From Nitrosospira sp. Nsp2 (GTDB lineage Bacteria > Pseudomonadota > Gammaproteobacteria > Burkholderiales > Nitrosomonadaceae): a stretch of 64,000 bases of DNA. Both the position numbers and the translations under genes were made by a program. Each line of letters starts with the position of its first letter. The stretch's first letter is position 1. Below the pieces are notes generated by a model, which saw only the letters and a program-made list of their open reading frames with translations, did not search any database and was not told the origin of the DNA. Where the stretch lies: NCBI RefSeq assembly GCF_003050965.1, contig NZ_QAOU01000002.1:620001-684000 (forward strand), read 5' to 3'. Of this stretch, positions 27,655-36,708 are shown piece after piece.

Positions 27655-28155
27655 ATGTTCGGTTTAGGCGGCAAGGAACCTGTAATAGCGAAGGCAAGCG
27701 TTTTGGTCGAATGCCCGCCGTGCGATATTTTCAGGTATCTCGGTGACGGTTTTTTCGATAATTATCCCAAATGGTCGCCCGAGGTCGTCGAACTTGAACC
27801 CCTCAACGGCGTGCCGGTGAAACTTGGCACCCTTGCAAGGCAGGTCCGGATTGATCAGGGGCGCCGCAGCGAAAGCAGGTTCAAGATTGATGTTTATGAG
27901 CCGGACAAGCGCCTCGGCTTCGCCGGGGTATCCGATCCGTTTCGCTGCGTTTATGAATTACGCAATGTCGATCCTGGGAAATCCACTGAACTGACCTTTA
28001 CATTCGAACTGAGGGAGATTCAAATGTTCATGCGCCCTTTCGAGAAGCTGATTCGGGTGGTCGTCCAGGAAGGCGCGGAACGTACGGTGAGAAACCTGAA
28101 GCGGTTGATTGAAACGAACAAATACGTGACGAAGCCCTCAACCCCATCCCGTTAA
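27655..28155 (+). CDS. SRPBCC (START-like) domain protein
   Basis: A 166-residue protein of the polyketide-cyclase/SRPBCC helix-grip fold. The start (VIAKASVLVECPPCDIFRYLGD) is the first strand and helix. LEPLNGVPVKLGTLARQVR and STELTFTFELRE are central strands. The C-terminal helix is FEKLIRVVVQEGAERTVRNLKRLIE. Such proteins bind hydrophobic ligands or act as cyclases or co-chaperones. The ligand is unknown. The LOV gene begins 17 bp downstream, which suggests cotranscription. Confidence 0.85.
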   Translation: MFGLGGKEPVIAKASVLVECPPCDIFRYLGDGFFDNYPKWSPEVVELEPLNGVPVKLGTLARQVRIDQGRRSESRFKIDVYEPDKRLGFAGVSDPFRCVYELRNVDPGKSTELTFTFELREIQMFMRPFEKLIRVVVQEGAERTVRNLKRLIETNKYVTKPSTPSR

Positions 28156-28172
28156 TATCCAGGAGAAAAAGA

Positions 28173-28646
28173 ATGACATTTGTGGTGGAAAAAGACCCAG
28201 GACTGATCCCCCAGATCTTGTCCCAGATACTGGATAGTTCGGTGAATGGCATCACGCTCGTGGATCCCGATCAGGAAGACCTGCCCATCGTCTATGCGAA
28301 TCGGCAGTTCGAGGCGATGACTGGATATGCTCAGCAAGAGATACTTGGTCGCAACTGTCGCTTCCTTCAGGGAAAAGATCGGGACCAGGACGCCCGCTTT
28401 GCCATGAAACGGGCAATCGAAAAACAACAAGGGGTCGAAGTCACCATTCGGAATTATCGGAAGGATGGAGAGCTTTTCTTCAACCATTTGACCCTTACTC
28501 CGCTTTTCGACAATGATGGGAAGCTCATTTACTACCTCGGCATACAGTACGATGTGAATCGCAACAGGGAGATGCTCTCCAAATTCAGCCTGCAGCAGGA
28601 AGCGGATACACGACGCTTGCTGTCTTCACTGCTTCCCAGGCCGTGA
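28173..28646 (+). CDS. Short LOV-domain blue-light photoreceptor
   Basis: A 157-residue protein made almost only of one PAS/LOV domain. The flavin-adduct motif GRNCRFLQ (residues 59-66) supplies the photoactive Cys62. The flavin-contacting segment NYRKDGELFFNHLTLTPL matches canonical LOV sequences, and YYLGIQYDV is the last strand. A short C-terminal helix (REMLSKFSLQQEADTRRLLSSL) follows, with no kinase, GGDEF or HTH output. It is thus a short LOV protein that probably signals by dimer rearrangement to a partner. AGGAG precedes the ATG. The neighbours (SRPBCC protein, methyltransferase) are candidate partners by context only. Confidence 0.9.
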   Translation: MTFVVEKDPGLIPQILSQILDSSVNGITLVDPDQEDLPIVYANRQFEAMTGYAQQEILGRNCRFLQGKDRDQDARFAMKRAIEKQQGVEVTIRNYRKDGELFFNHLTLTPLFDNDGKLIYYLGIQYDVNRNREMLSKFSLQQEADTRRLLSSLLPRP

Positions 28647-28740
28647 TACTGAATCTGGAGGGAACCTGAATAATTCACGTCCGAACGCGGAAAAATCCGT
28701 GTCGCCACCACCAAGTCAATTACAATAAAAGAGGATTGTT

Positions 28741-29775
28741 ATGGCCCTGCAACCGCCCCTAAAGCCACACCAGCCCCGAGGAGACGACAGGCCGTTATGG
28801 GATGCCGTGTTCGCGGTTTACGGCTACCCGGCGCTCCTCATCGCTCATCGACTCAAAGTCTTCCCGCTGCTTGAACAGGGGGCGCGGACGTTGCCCGAGA
28901 TCTGCACAGCGCTGAACATTAAAAGAAGGCCGGCGGTGGCCATGTTATCCGCCGCCACGGCGTTGGGCTTTCTTTCGCTCCACGACGAGCGTTATTCGCT
29001 TACCTCCCTTGCGGAAGATTACCTCCTCGAAAAAAGCCCCAGTTACTTCGGTTTCTTCTGGGATATGATGATCGATAATTCCGAGGTATTTTCCTATGCC
29101 AGCCTGGAACGAGCGGTGCTGACTGATGTGCCTCAGGCCTATGGCGGCGGCGACATATACAAATCCCACGAGGAGCAAGCCGAACTGGCGCGAAAATTCA
29201 CCCGCGGGATGCACAGCATCAGCATGACATTGGCATCCGCGTGGCCAGAGGCCGTCGATCTTTCCGGCCACCGGCGGATGCTCGATATAGGCGGAGGGTC
29301 GGGCGCTCATACGATTGGCGCGGCTTTAAAAGTGCCGCATCTTCAAGGTGTCGTTCTGGATCTGGAGCCGATATGCGAAGTCGCTCAGGAGTTCATTGCT
29401 AAATACGGTTTGCGGGATCGGATTAAAACACATGTTGCCGACATGTGGAATGATCCATTTCCTGAAGCTGACCTGCACTTCTATTCCAACATTTTTCACG
29501 ATTGGCCCTTGGAAAAGTGCAAAGTTCTCGCGGAAAAGAGCTTCGCAAGTATGGGATCGGGAGGACGCATCATTATCCATGATGTAATTTATAACGACGA
29601 AAAGACGGGGCCTTTCGCGCCGGCTGCCTATAGCATGTTAATGATGGGCTGGACCGAGGGAGAATCGTATTCAGGTCGGGAGTTGTCCACAATGCTGAAG
29701 TACGCTGGTTTTCAGGACACACACGTATATCCGGCCTTCGGCTATTACAGTGTTGTAACCGGAGTCAAACTGTAG
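28741..29775 (+). CDS. SAM-dependent O-methyltransferase, plant/polyketide type
   Basis: A 344-residue class I methyltransferase of the dimeric O-methyltransferase family. The N-terminal winged-helix dimerisation domain (about residues 20-110; VYGYPALLIAHRLKVFPLL, LTSLAEDYLL) is followed by the Rossmann domain. That has motif I LDIGGGSG, ADMWNDPFP, NIFHDWP and GGRIIIHDVI. The HDW triad position matches the catalytic-base region of this family. The substrate is unknown; such enzymes methylate hydroxylated aromatic or polyketide compounds. GAGG lies before the ATG. It is 94 bp after the LOV gene on the same strand. Confidence 0.88.
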   Translation: MALQPPLKPHQPRGDDRPLWDAVFAVYGYPALLIAHRLKVFPLLEQGARTLPEICTALNIKRRPAVAMLSAATALGFLSLHDERYSLTSLAEDYLLEKSPSYFGFFWDMMIDNSEVFSYASLERAVLTDVPQAYGGGDIYKSHEEQAELARKFTRGMHSISMTLASAWPEAVDLSGHRRMLDIGGGSGAHTIGAALKVPHLQGVVLDLEPICEVAQEFIAKYGLRDRIKTHVADMWNDPFPEADLHFYSNIFHDWPLEKCKVLAEKSFASMGSGGRIIIHDVIYNDEKTGPFAPAAYSMLMMGWTEGESYSGRELSTMLKYAGFQDTHVYPAFGYYSVVTGVKL

Positions 29776-29848
29776 AGAGTTACTTGATTGTCGAATGGAT
29801 GTTTTCTAGCTCGAGCCAAGCCATCCTGATTGATTTCGGTAGAAGATC

Positions 29849-30244
29849 ATGAGCAATTCAACCAGAACATGCGGCTGTTTCTGGATCATTCTGGCCGCCA
29901 TGGTTGCCAGCCCTTTGGTGGTTCATGCGGAGGAAGGTCATGGTGAGAATGCCAGAACACATTTGGAGCAGGCGATTGAGAGTGGAAGGAAGGGCGATGC
30001 GAGAGGAGTGGGCCGCCATGCGCAGGAAGCAAAAAGGGAGTTGATCGAAGAAAATAAGGAACATCCTTACACGCACCTGCAAAAGCCGATTTATGGCGAG
30101 CATGAGAAGGCGGAACACGATAAGGAAGTGTTTGAAGAAATGGATATCGCCATTGAAGAAGCGGAAGAAGGCGATGTTGAGGATGCCACAGAAGCCGTCG
30201 AGAGAGCCGCCCGTCATTTGCGGGAAAAAGAACAATCAAAATGA
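29849..30244 (+). CDS. SmbP-like small periplasmic metal-binding protein
   Basis: A 131-residue protein with a signal peptide (residues 1-27, ending VVHA). The mature part is all-helical and contains the HLEQAIESGRKGDARGVGRHAQEAKREL unit and a second related unit, MDIAIEEAEEGDVEDATEAVERAARHL. This heptad-like pattern, Ala/Glu-rich with periodic His, is that of the SmbP family first described in Nitrosomonas europaea. SmbP itself has many His residues and binds copper. This homologue has fewer His and more Glu, so metal preference may differ. It appears to be transcribed alone. Confidence 0.75.
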   Translation: MSNSTRTCGCFWIILAAMVASPLVVHAEEGHGENARTHLEQAIESGRKGDARGVGRHAQEAKRELIEENKEHPYTHLQKPIYGEHEKAEHDKEVFEEMDIAIEEAEEGDVEDATEAVERAARHLREKEQSK

Positions 30245-30335
30245 CCGCTGCTGATCTCCTGAATATTTCTACGGAGGCGATTCCCGACTGCCTCTGCCAC
30301 CAGCTCAGCGAAGAGGCGGCGGCGGAACAGACGAA

Positions 30336-32876
30336 TTAATGCTTCGCCGTTTCTTTAGCCGGCTTGTATCCCAACGTTTTCATCGCTGGTGCAATGGATT
30401 GCCTGGTCGCTTCATAGTCGGCCCATGGGCTATTGCCTTTGTCCAGACGCTCATGAATATTCGAAATAGACCAGTGATTTGCACTCGCAAGCGACTCCAG
30501 TTCTTCCCATGCCACTGGCACTGATACGCCCAATCCCGGGCGAGCCCGCGCTGACCAGGCCGATACAGTGGTGGCTCCGAAACCATTGCGCAGATAATCG
30601 ATAAAAATTTTCCCAACGCGATTACGGGAACCGCTCTTTGCAACGAAACGCCCCGGAATGGTTGCCGCAAGGTGCTGAACAATCGCCTGGGAAAAACCCT
30701 TCACCGTATCCCAACCGTGCAACCTCTTGATCGGCACCACAACGTGCAGACCTTTTCCCCCGCTGGTTTTCAGAAAAGACTTCAGCCCCAGCTCATTGAG
30801 AAAGATGGAAACAAGTCGGGCCGATTCCTGAATCCGCGGCCATTGCACTCCCTCTCCCGGGTCCAGGTCGAAAGTCATCCTGTCAGGTTTGTCGATAGCG
30901 TCTTTTTTTGCGTTCCATGTGTGAAACTCGATGACGTTCATCTGCGCCGCGGACAGCAGGCCGTTAGCGGTTGAGATTTCAAGCAATGGCGGGTGGTCGG
31001 GATCCAGGGCAGGGTCAAGCTGATCCACGCCTTGCATGTTTTCTTTTTCCCAATGCTTCTGAAAAAACAATTGTCCCGAAATACCATCCGGGGCACGCAC
31101 CAGAGATACCGGCCTTCCTTTTAGATGCTCCAGCATCAACGGCGCAATCAGAGAGTAAAAGCGCACGAGGTCGATCTTGGTTAAATGAGAAGAAGGGTCG
31201 ATCACGCGGTCCGGGTTTGTTACCTTCAGGGAAGACAATGCAGACGAAGCTGTCGCGGACTTTGCGCTGGTGGCATGCATGGGTTTCTCCCTGACGATGG
31301 TTTCAGGCTTCTTATCCGATCTCAATCCGCGAAAAACCGAGTGGCGAATGTGGCCATCCCTGGTCCACTCCCCGAAGGAAACTTCAGCTACCAGCTCGGG
31401 CGACACCCAATGCGACTTTTTATCCATTCCAGATGCATCCGCGAAGGGGGAATGCCTGACAGTCAAGCTGTCCAGCTTCGTCTTGAGGTCACGCAGCGTT
31501 TTCTCGTTGAATCCGGTACCCACGTTTCCGGCATACCGCAGCTTTTTGTCTTCGTCATAGAAGCCAAGTAGCAGGGAACCGATACCGGCTCGGGAACCCT
31601 TGGGGTCGGTGTAACCGCCGATAATAAATTCCTGGCGTTGCGTGCATTTGAGCTTTATCCAATCCGACGAGCGACGGGACACGTATGCCGAGGTTTTGCG
31701 CTTGCCGATCACGCCTTCCAGCCCGAGACGGCAGGCGGAAGCGATGATATCCGCTGCTGGCACGTCGAAGACTTCGCTGAAGCGTATGTGGGACGAAGAA
31801 GAGGATTCCAGCAACGAGCTCAGCAATTCCCTGCGTTGCGTTAACGGCACGCGTCGCAAATCGTATCCGTCATAAAACGGCACATCAAAGAGATAGTAGA
31901 TGATGTTTTGCGTCCTCGCGCTGTCAAAAGCGTTTTGCAATGCCTGAAAATTCGGCAAGCCTTTTTCATCCAACACCACGATTTCGCCATCCAGCCATCC
32001 TGGCTTCAATCTCAAGCTGCTCATTGCTTTAACCAGATGGGGCAATTTATGCGACCAGTCATTTCCGTTGCGGGTAAACAGGCGTATCTCCCCACCCTCG
32101 ACACGCGTCAGCATCCGATAACCGTCCAGCTTGATTTCATAGACCCACTCCAATGAGTCATTGGGAGGCCCGTCCACCAGGGTTGCAAGTTGAGGCTGAA
32201 GTTTCGCCGGAACTCCAGCTTTAACTGCGCCCTCGAGCAAGGCCGGGGAGTTTTTTATTCCGCCGGCCGGTTTCGCACCAGCGGCCCCGGCATCCGGAGG
32301 AGCTTCCGGCGCTGGAAGCACGGCGACGCTATCCGGCATTTCATCCACCACACTAAACTTACTCGCGGGTCTCGCGTACTCATCTTTTTCCTTGATAAGC
32401 AACCAGGCTTCCTGCTTCTTTTCTTGTTCGTTGCGCATACGGACCAGCGCCCAGCGACCTTTTAGCTTGTGCCCGTGCAGCTCGAATTTCAGTTTACCCG
32501 CACGATAGCCGCGGTGCGGGTCCTCGAGAGGAACCCACGTTCCCTTATCCCAGATGATCACCTTACCGGCGCCATACTGTCCCGGTGGGATATCGCCTTC
32601 GAAGCTGTTGTAGGAAATAGGATGGTCTTCCACATGAACGGCCATGCGTTTGTCATCGGGATCAAAGCTCGGTCCTTTCGGAACAGCCCAGCTTTTCATG
32701 GTTCCGTCGAGTTCCAGCCTGAAATCATAATGCAGGCGCGTCGCCCAATGCTTCTGTACTACGAATGATAGCGCGGTCTTGTTCGACCGGTCGCTGGTGC
32801 CCATACCGGAAGGTTCGGAGGTAATAGAGAAATTACGCTTCCCTCGGTAAGTCTTTAGTAAATCAGCCTTTGGCAT
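30336..32876 (-). CDS. ligD: Multidomain DNA ligase D
   Basis: The 846-residue end-joining enzyme. Order: 3'-phosphoesterase (about residues 30-165; HYDFRLELDG, HVEDHP), linker, ATP-dependent ligase (about 225-520; adenylated Lys249 in YEIKLDGYRM; DGEIV; EGVIGKR), and primase-polymerase (about 555-840; TFDLDPGEG, KTSGGKGLHV). It repairs double-strand breaks with Ku by trimming, filling and sealing ends. GAGGTG precedes the ATG. Ku is encoded 193 bp upstream on the same strand, so the two form the complete minimal bacterial NHEJ set. Confidence 0.96.
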   Translation of the reverse strand: MPKADLLKTYRGKRNFSITSEPSGMGTSDRSNKTALSFVVQKHWATRLHYDFRLELDGTMKSWAVPKGPSFDPDDKRMAVHVEDHPISYNSFEGDIPPGQYGAGKVIIWDKGTWVPLEDPHRGYRAGKLKFELHGHKLKGRWALVRMRNEQEKKQEAWLLIKEKDEYARPASKFSVVDEMPDSVAVLPAPEAPPDAGAAGAKPAGGIKNSPALLEGAVKAGVPAKLQPQLATLVDGPPNDSLEWVYEIKLDGYRMLTRVEGGEIRLFTRNGNDWSHKLPHLVKAMSSLRLKPGWLDGEIVVLDEKGLPNFQALQNAFDSARTQNIIYYLFDVPFYDGYDLRRVPLTQRRELLSSLLESSSSSHIRFSEVFDVPAADIIASACRLGLEGVIGKRKTSAYVSRRSSDWIKLKCTQRQEFIIGGYTDPKGSRAGIGSLLLGFYDEDKKLRYAGNVGTGFNEKTLRDLKTKLDSLTVRHSPFADASGMDKKSHWVSPELVAEVSFGEWTRDGHIRHSVFRGLRSDKKPETIVREKPMHATSAKSATASSALSSLKVTNPDRVIDPSSHLTKIDLVRFYSLIAPLMLEHLKGRPVSLVRAPDGISGQLFFQKHWEKENMQGVDQLDPALDPDHPPLLEISTANGLLSAAQMNVIEFHTWNAKKDAIDKPDRMTFDLDPGEGVQWPRIQESARLVSIFLNELGLKSFLKTSGGKGLHVVVPIKRLHGWDTVKGFSQAIVQHLAATIPGRFVAKSGSRNRVGKIFIDYLRNGFGATTVSAWSARARPGLGVSVPVAWEELESLASANHWSISNIHERLDKGNSPWADYEATRQSIAPAMKTLGYKPAKETAKH

Positions 32877-33069
32877 AACTCGAACACCTCGAACCGCACC
32901 CCCTTTTGGGAATGCGTAAATTACAGATAATCAGTATGGACGGTCCCGCGACCAGCGTGGTCGGCACGGTTCTGGTTTAATGCGACTAAGGAATGGCGCG
33001 GATGGTGTCCCTTTACCCTACCCTGTAAACCCAAACGAGGAAGCAAAAACGCTTCAATTACACCCCCGG

Positions 33070-33987
33070 TTACGCTCGGCGCTTATGCGCCCCCTTAGTC
33101 CCGGGCTCTGCACGGTCGGGGCCAGCCTTGGCTGGTTTTCTGCTGGGTGTCTTTTCGCGCTCTTCCTTGTCCCCACCCTTCTTAAGGCTACGCTGGAGTA
33201 ACTCGGTAAGATCGAGAATTTGCGCGCCGCCGCCGAGCACATCCGATGCCTCCGGTTGAGTCACTCTTTCAATGTCGCCCTTCTCGGCCTTCTCATGGAC
33301 GAGTTTCATGACCTCATCCTTGAACGCATCGCGAAATTCCTCGGGGCGCCATTTTCCGCTCATATCCATCACCAACTGCTCCGCCATTTTCAATTCTTTT
33401 TCGGCAATTCCGGCCTCCTTCATGCCTTCGGGGGGGAAGCTCAAATTTTCCCAGCTGCGTATTTCGTTCCCCCACCGCAATAGATTCAGCACGAGCGCGG
33501 GGCCCGTCGGTACAAGCGCGGCCAGGTGCTGTTTGGTTTGGATAACTACCCGCGCGATGCCAACGCGGCGTGTCTTGTAAAGGGCTTCCCGCAGTAACGC
33601 GTAGACTTTAGCCCCTTTGTTGATCGGCACGACGTAATACGGGCGCTCAAGGTAGATGAAAGGAATATCGGTTGGGGGCACAAACATTTCGATCTCGATA
33701 GTTTGCGTCGTTTTTGGATAAGCGGCGGCGATCTCTTCCTCGCTCAGAATGACGTAATTTCCGTCTTCATACTCGATCCCCTTTACAATGTTTTCTCTAT
33801 CGATCTCCTTGCCGGTTTTTTTGTTCACTCGCTTATAACCAACCGGGTCCATCGTGCGCTTGTCCAGCCAGTCAAAATTCAATCCATGGTCCGTAGTGGC
33901 TGAATGAAGGGCTACGGGGATGTGTACCAGGCCAAAACTGATAGCGCCTTTCCATAAGGCCCGGCTGCTTGAAGTAGAAGTCGCCAT
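33070..33987 (-). CDS. ku: Non-homologous end-joining protein Ku
   Basis: A 305-residue bacterial Ku homodimer subunit. The opening WKGAISFGLVHIPVALHSAT is diagnostic; the beta-barrel core (FVPPTDIPFIYLERPYYV) and the LLRWGNEIRS element follow. The C-terminal extension is Lys/Arg/Pro-rich (KEEREKTPSRKPAKAG), a region that in other Ku proteins contacts LigD and DNA. Ku binds DNA ends and recruits LigD, encoded directly downstream. No clear SD precedes the ATG at 33987. Confidence 0.96.
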   Translation of the reverse strand: MATSTSSSRALWKGAISFGLVHIPVALHSATTDHGLNFDWLDKRTMDPVGYKRVNKKTGKEIDRENIVKGIEYEDGNYVILSEEEIAAAYPKTTQTIEIEMFVPPTDIPFIYLERPYYVVPINKGAKVYALLREALYKTRRVGIARVVIQTKQHLAALVPTGPALVLNLLRWGNEIRSWENLSFPPEGMKEAGIAEKELKMAEQLVMDMSGKWRPEEFRDAFKDEVMKLVHEKAEKGDIERVTQPEASDVLGGGAQILDLTELLQRSLKKGGDKEEREKTPSRKPAKAGPDRAEPGTKGAHKRRA

Positions 33988-34239
33988 AATTCAATTCAAA
34001 AAAATGACGTTAGTGCGTGCACTTGGGAAGCAGTGTAAAAAAATTTACAATATCGGCCTGAACGATCATGCACCAGCCACCTCGCGATGTATGTGCGTTG
34101 GCGCACTAATTCTGAAGCATGCTTTTGTGTTCTTTCGTACGGAAAACAGAACGGATGAATGAGAGGATGCGGTTAGCGGCAACTAGGGAAATCAGTGAAA
34201 TCAACATGACATAATGCTATTTCAGGAGAGCAGGAGAAT

Positions 34240-34467
34240 ATGGATTATTTTTCCCTATTGCAGTGGCCCGCCATGATCGTCAACGTGCTCGCGGTCTGGC
34301 TGTTGACTTATCAATCAAAACGCAGGCGCCATGCGGGTTTCGTATGTTCCCTGTTCAGCAACGCCTTATGGATTACATGGGGCTGGCATGCACAGGCGTT
34401 CGCTGTGATTGGCCTTCAGTTTGCTTTGGTCGCGCTTAATATCCGCGGGGCGCGAAAAACCGATTAA
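34240..34467 (+). CDS. Small conserved membrane protein
   Basis: A 75-residue protein with two or three hydrophobic helices (MIVNVLAVWLLTYQ; GFVCSLFSNALWITWGW; AFAVIGLQFALVALNI). It ends in the basic RGARKTD. The pattern SNALWITWG...LQ...LNIRG resembles small PnuC/YgjV-like membrane proteins of unknown role. AGGAG precedes the ATG. It is divergent from ku. Confidence 0.7.
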   Translation: MDYFSLLQWPAMIVNVLAVWLLTYQSKRRRHAGFVCSLFSNALWITWGWHAQAFAVIGLQFALVALNIRGARKTD

Positions 34468-34937
34468 AACAAATTTGCTCGCTCTGGTTGAGTATACTGC
34501 CCAGCCTGCAGCAATAGCCCAAACGTCCGAAAGACGGAACAATCGCTGCCGATCCGGCCGAGCAAATTCTGCTGGTATTCGGTATCGGCCGCCTGTCCCT
34601 TGTCACCGCCAAAGGAAGCTCTGACACGTCCTCCGCAGAGCGCGTTGAGCGCACTGCGGCAGCTTCCCGGAAACCCAGCCGTAACCGTAATACACCCATC
34701 TTGAAACACGTGAATCGCCTGTGCAAACGTCTTCCCGGGCGCAACTGCGCCCGGTGTCCAGAGTTTCCCCCCGTAGCAAACTAATCAGCTTGATTATTTT
34801 GACCAATCAAAATAGCCCCGTTACGGGCCGACGCTTAAGGTTGGTTAGCGTCGTTCAGTTTCATGTAGCCCCGGCCGGCAATTCAGCCTGAGCCGCGATT
34901 TTAGGATATGATTATCGATTCTGTGCTGATCTAGGCC
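34468..34937. other. Intergenic region with two strong hairpins
   Basis: No supported gene. CCGGGCGC-AACT-GCGCCCGG (34735-34754) has an 8-bp GC-rich stem. TATTTTGA-CCAA-TCAAAATA (34795-34814) is a perfect 8-bp AT-rich inverted repeat 124 bp before the ABC exporter ATG. The latter looks like an operator, the former like a terminator without a T-run. Confidence 0.55.
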
Positions 34938-36692
34938 ATGCGGACCCTCTTTACCTATTGCATGCTTTTTCCCCGGCGAACGGCGTATGTGCTGATTGCT
35001 CTGCTGGCGGCCGGTGTCGCTGAAGGGCTCAGTCTGACCGCGCTTCTCCCGCTGCTCTCGATTGCGGTAGGGGATACCGCCAATTCGGATGTCGGCAAAC
35101 GGGTAGTTGAAGCGCTGCAAAGCATCGGCATCGTCCCGACCATTGGAGTCATGTTGTCGATTATCGTTGGCGGCATGATAGTCAAAAGCCTGATCCTGCT
35201 CGTGGCCAATAGACAGGTGGGCTATACAGTTGCTCATGTCGCTACTGCGCTCCGCCTCGAACTAATCGATGCGCTACTTGCCAGCCGGTGGCAATACTAT
35301 TTGCGTCAACCCATGGGCTCGCTGGCAAACTCGGTCGCCACCGAGGCATACCGCGCGGCGAACGGTTTTGAACATAGCGTCACGGTGCTGGCGCTGGCGA
35401 TACAGGTGGTTGTGTACGGGACCGTTGCCATGTTTGTTTCATGGCAGGCCACGCTCACCTCCTTCCTGGCGGGTATCGTGATGCTGCGGCTGTTGAACGA
35501 GTTGATCCGCGCCACCCGGCGGGCAGGGACTAAGCAGACACATCTGCTTCGCCACCTGCTGACATATCTTTCCGACGTGCTCGGTTCGGTAAAATCGCTT
35601 AAAGCAATGGCACGGGATAATGTTGCAGAGGCTATTCTCCGCGATCAAACCAGGCAGATTGAAAAAGCCACCCGGCGCGAGATCATGGCACGGGAAGCAT
35701 TGATGGCCTTGCAGGAGCCCATCCTTGCCACTCTCATGGCAACCGGCCTGTATCTGGCGCTTGTAATGTGGGAGCTTTCACTGCCGGCCGTAATGGTGAT
35801 GGTTTTCCTCCTTACCCGACTCCTGAGCCTGCTCAATAAAACCCAGCGGAAATATCAGAACCTCATGGCCCAGGAAAGCGCCTACTGGTCGCTGCGAACC
35901 GCGATTGACGAGGCTCGCGCCGCAGCGGAGAGGACCACGGGTACGCGTCAGCCCACCTTCCAGAAGGGAATCGCCCTGCGGCATATCTACTTCGACTACG
36001 GCACGCGGCCGATATTTCAGGATCTCAACCTCGAGATTTCGGTCCATTCATTCACCACAATTGCGGGACCATCCGGCGTGGGTAAGAGTACCCTGCTGGA
36101 CCTTCTGTGCAGCCTGGCCGAACCGAAGTCAGGAGAAATCCTAATCGATGGCGTGCCTCTGCGTGAAATTAATCCACGCGACTGGCGGCGCATGATCGGC
36201 TACGTAGCGCAGGAAAACGTCCTGCTTCACGATACCATCCTCAACAACATCCTGGTCGGCGCTCCGGATCTGGTTGAGGCCGACGCAGAGCGGGCGCTAC
36301 ACCAAGCCGGCGCCTGGGATTTCGTCAGCGCGCTCCCGGATGGGTTGCATACGGTTGTCGGGGAACGGGGAGGATTACTATCCGGAGGGCAGCGACAACG
36401 TATTGCAATTGCCCGCGCACTGGCTCATCAGCCGCTTTTTCTGCTGCTCGATGAACCGACGAGTGCGCTTGATCCCGAAACCGAACGTCTGTTTTGTGAA
36501 ACGCTCCGAAAGCTGGCCCAGACTCTCACCATTGTAGCTGTGTCTCATCAGCCCGCATTAATCAACGCAGCCGATAACATATATACGCTCTCAAAGGGAA
36601 AAGCGGAGCGCCTGCACCCCTCCGCGGAGACGGAATATGCTTCGGAAGCCCCATCCGTGTCCCGCAGGGAAGCCACTTCCGGTTTTCGATGA
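34938..36692 (+). CDS. ABC exporter, fused permease and ATPase
   Basis: A 584-residue half-transporter. A six-helix transmembrane domain covers about residues 15-310. The nucleotide-binding domain has Walker A GPSGVGKST near residue 377, signature LLSGGQRQR near 480 and Walker B LFLLLDEPTSALD near 500. It works as a homodimer exporting an unidentified substrate across the inner membrane. The opening GVAEGLSLTALLPLLSIA is typical of lipid, peptide or glycan exporters. A cyclic-glucan exporter (NdvA-like) role is conceivable given the size, but the glucan synthase is 12 kb away. The convergent HxlR gene ends 16 bp downstream. Confidence 0.88.
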   Translation: MRTLFTYCMLFPRRTAYVLIALLAAGVAEGLSLTALLPLLSIAVGDTANSDVGKRVVEALQSIGIVPTIGVMLSIIVGGMIVKSLILLVANRQVGYTVAHVATALRLELIDALLASRWQYYLRQPMGSLANSVATEAYRAANGFEHSVTVLALAIQVVVYGTVAMFVSWQATLTSFLAGIVMLRLLNELIRATRRAGTKQTHLLRHLLTYLSDVLGSVKSLKAMARDNVAEAILRDQTRQIEKATRREIMAREALMALQEPILATLMATGLYLALVMWELSLPAVMVMVFLLTRLLSLLNKTQRKYQNLMAQESAYWSLRTAIDEARAAAERTTGTRQPTFQKGIALRHIYFDYGTRPIFQDLNLEISVHSFTTIAGPSGVGKSTLLDLLCSLAEPKSGEILIDGVPLREINPRDWRRMIGYVAQENVLLHDTILNNILVGAPDLVEADAERALHQAGAWDFVSALPDGLHTVVGERGGLLSGGQRQRIAIARALAHQPLFLLLDEPTSALDPETERLFCETLRKLAQTLTIVAVSHQPALINAADNIYTLSKGKAERLHPSAETEYASEAPSVSRREATSGFR

Positions 36693-36708
36693 ACCGGCGC
36701 TAGTTTAG

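Noticed and set aside
34436-34744. Minus-strand ORFs in the 34.5-34.8 kb spacer
   Set aside because: No ribosome site, Arg/Ser-rich shadow-like composition, overlap with strong hairpins.
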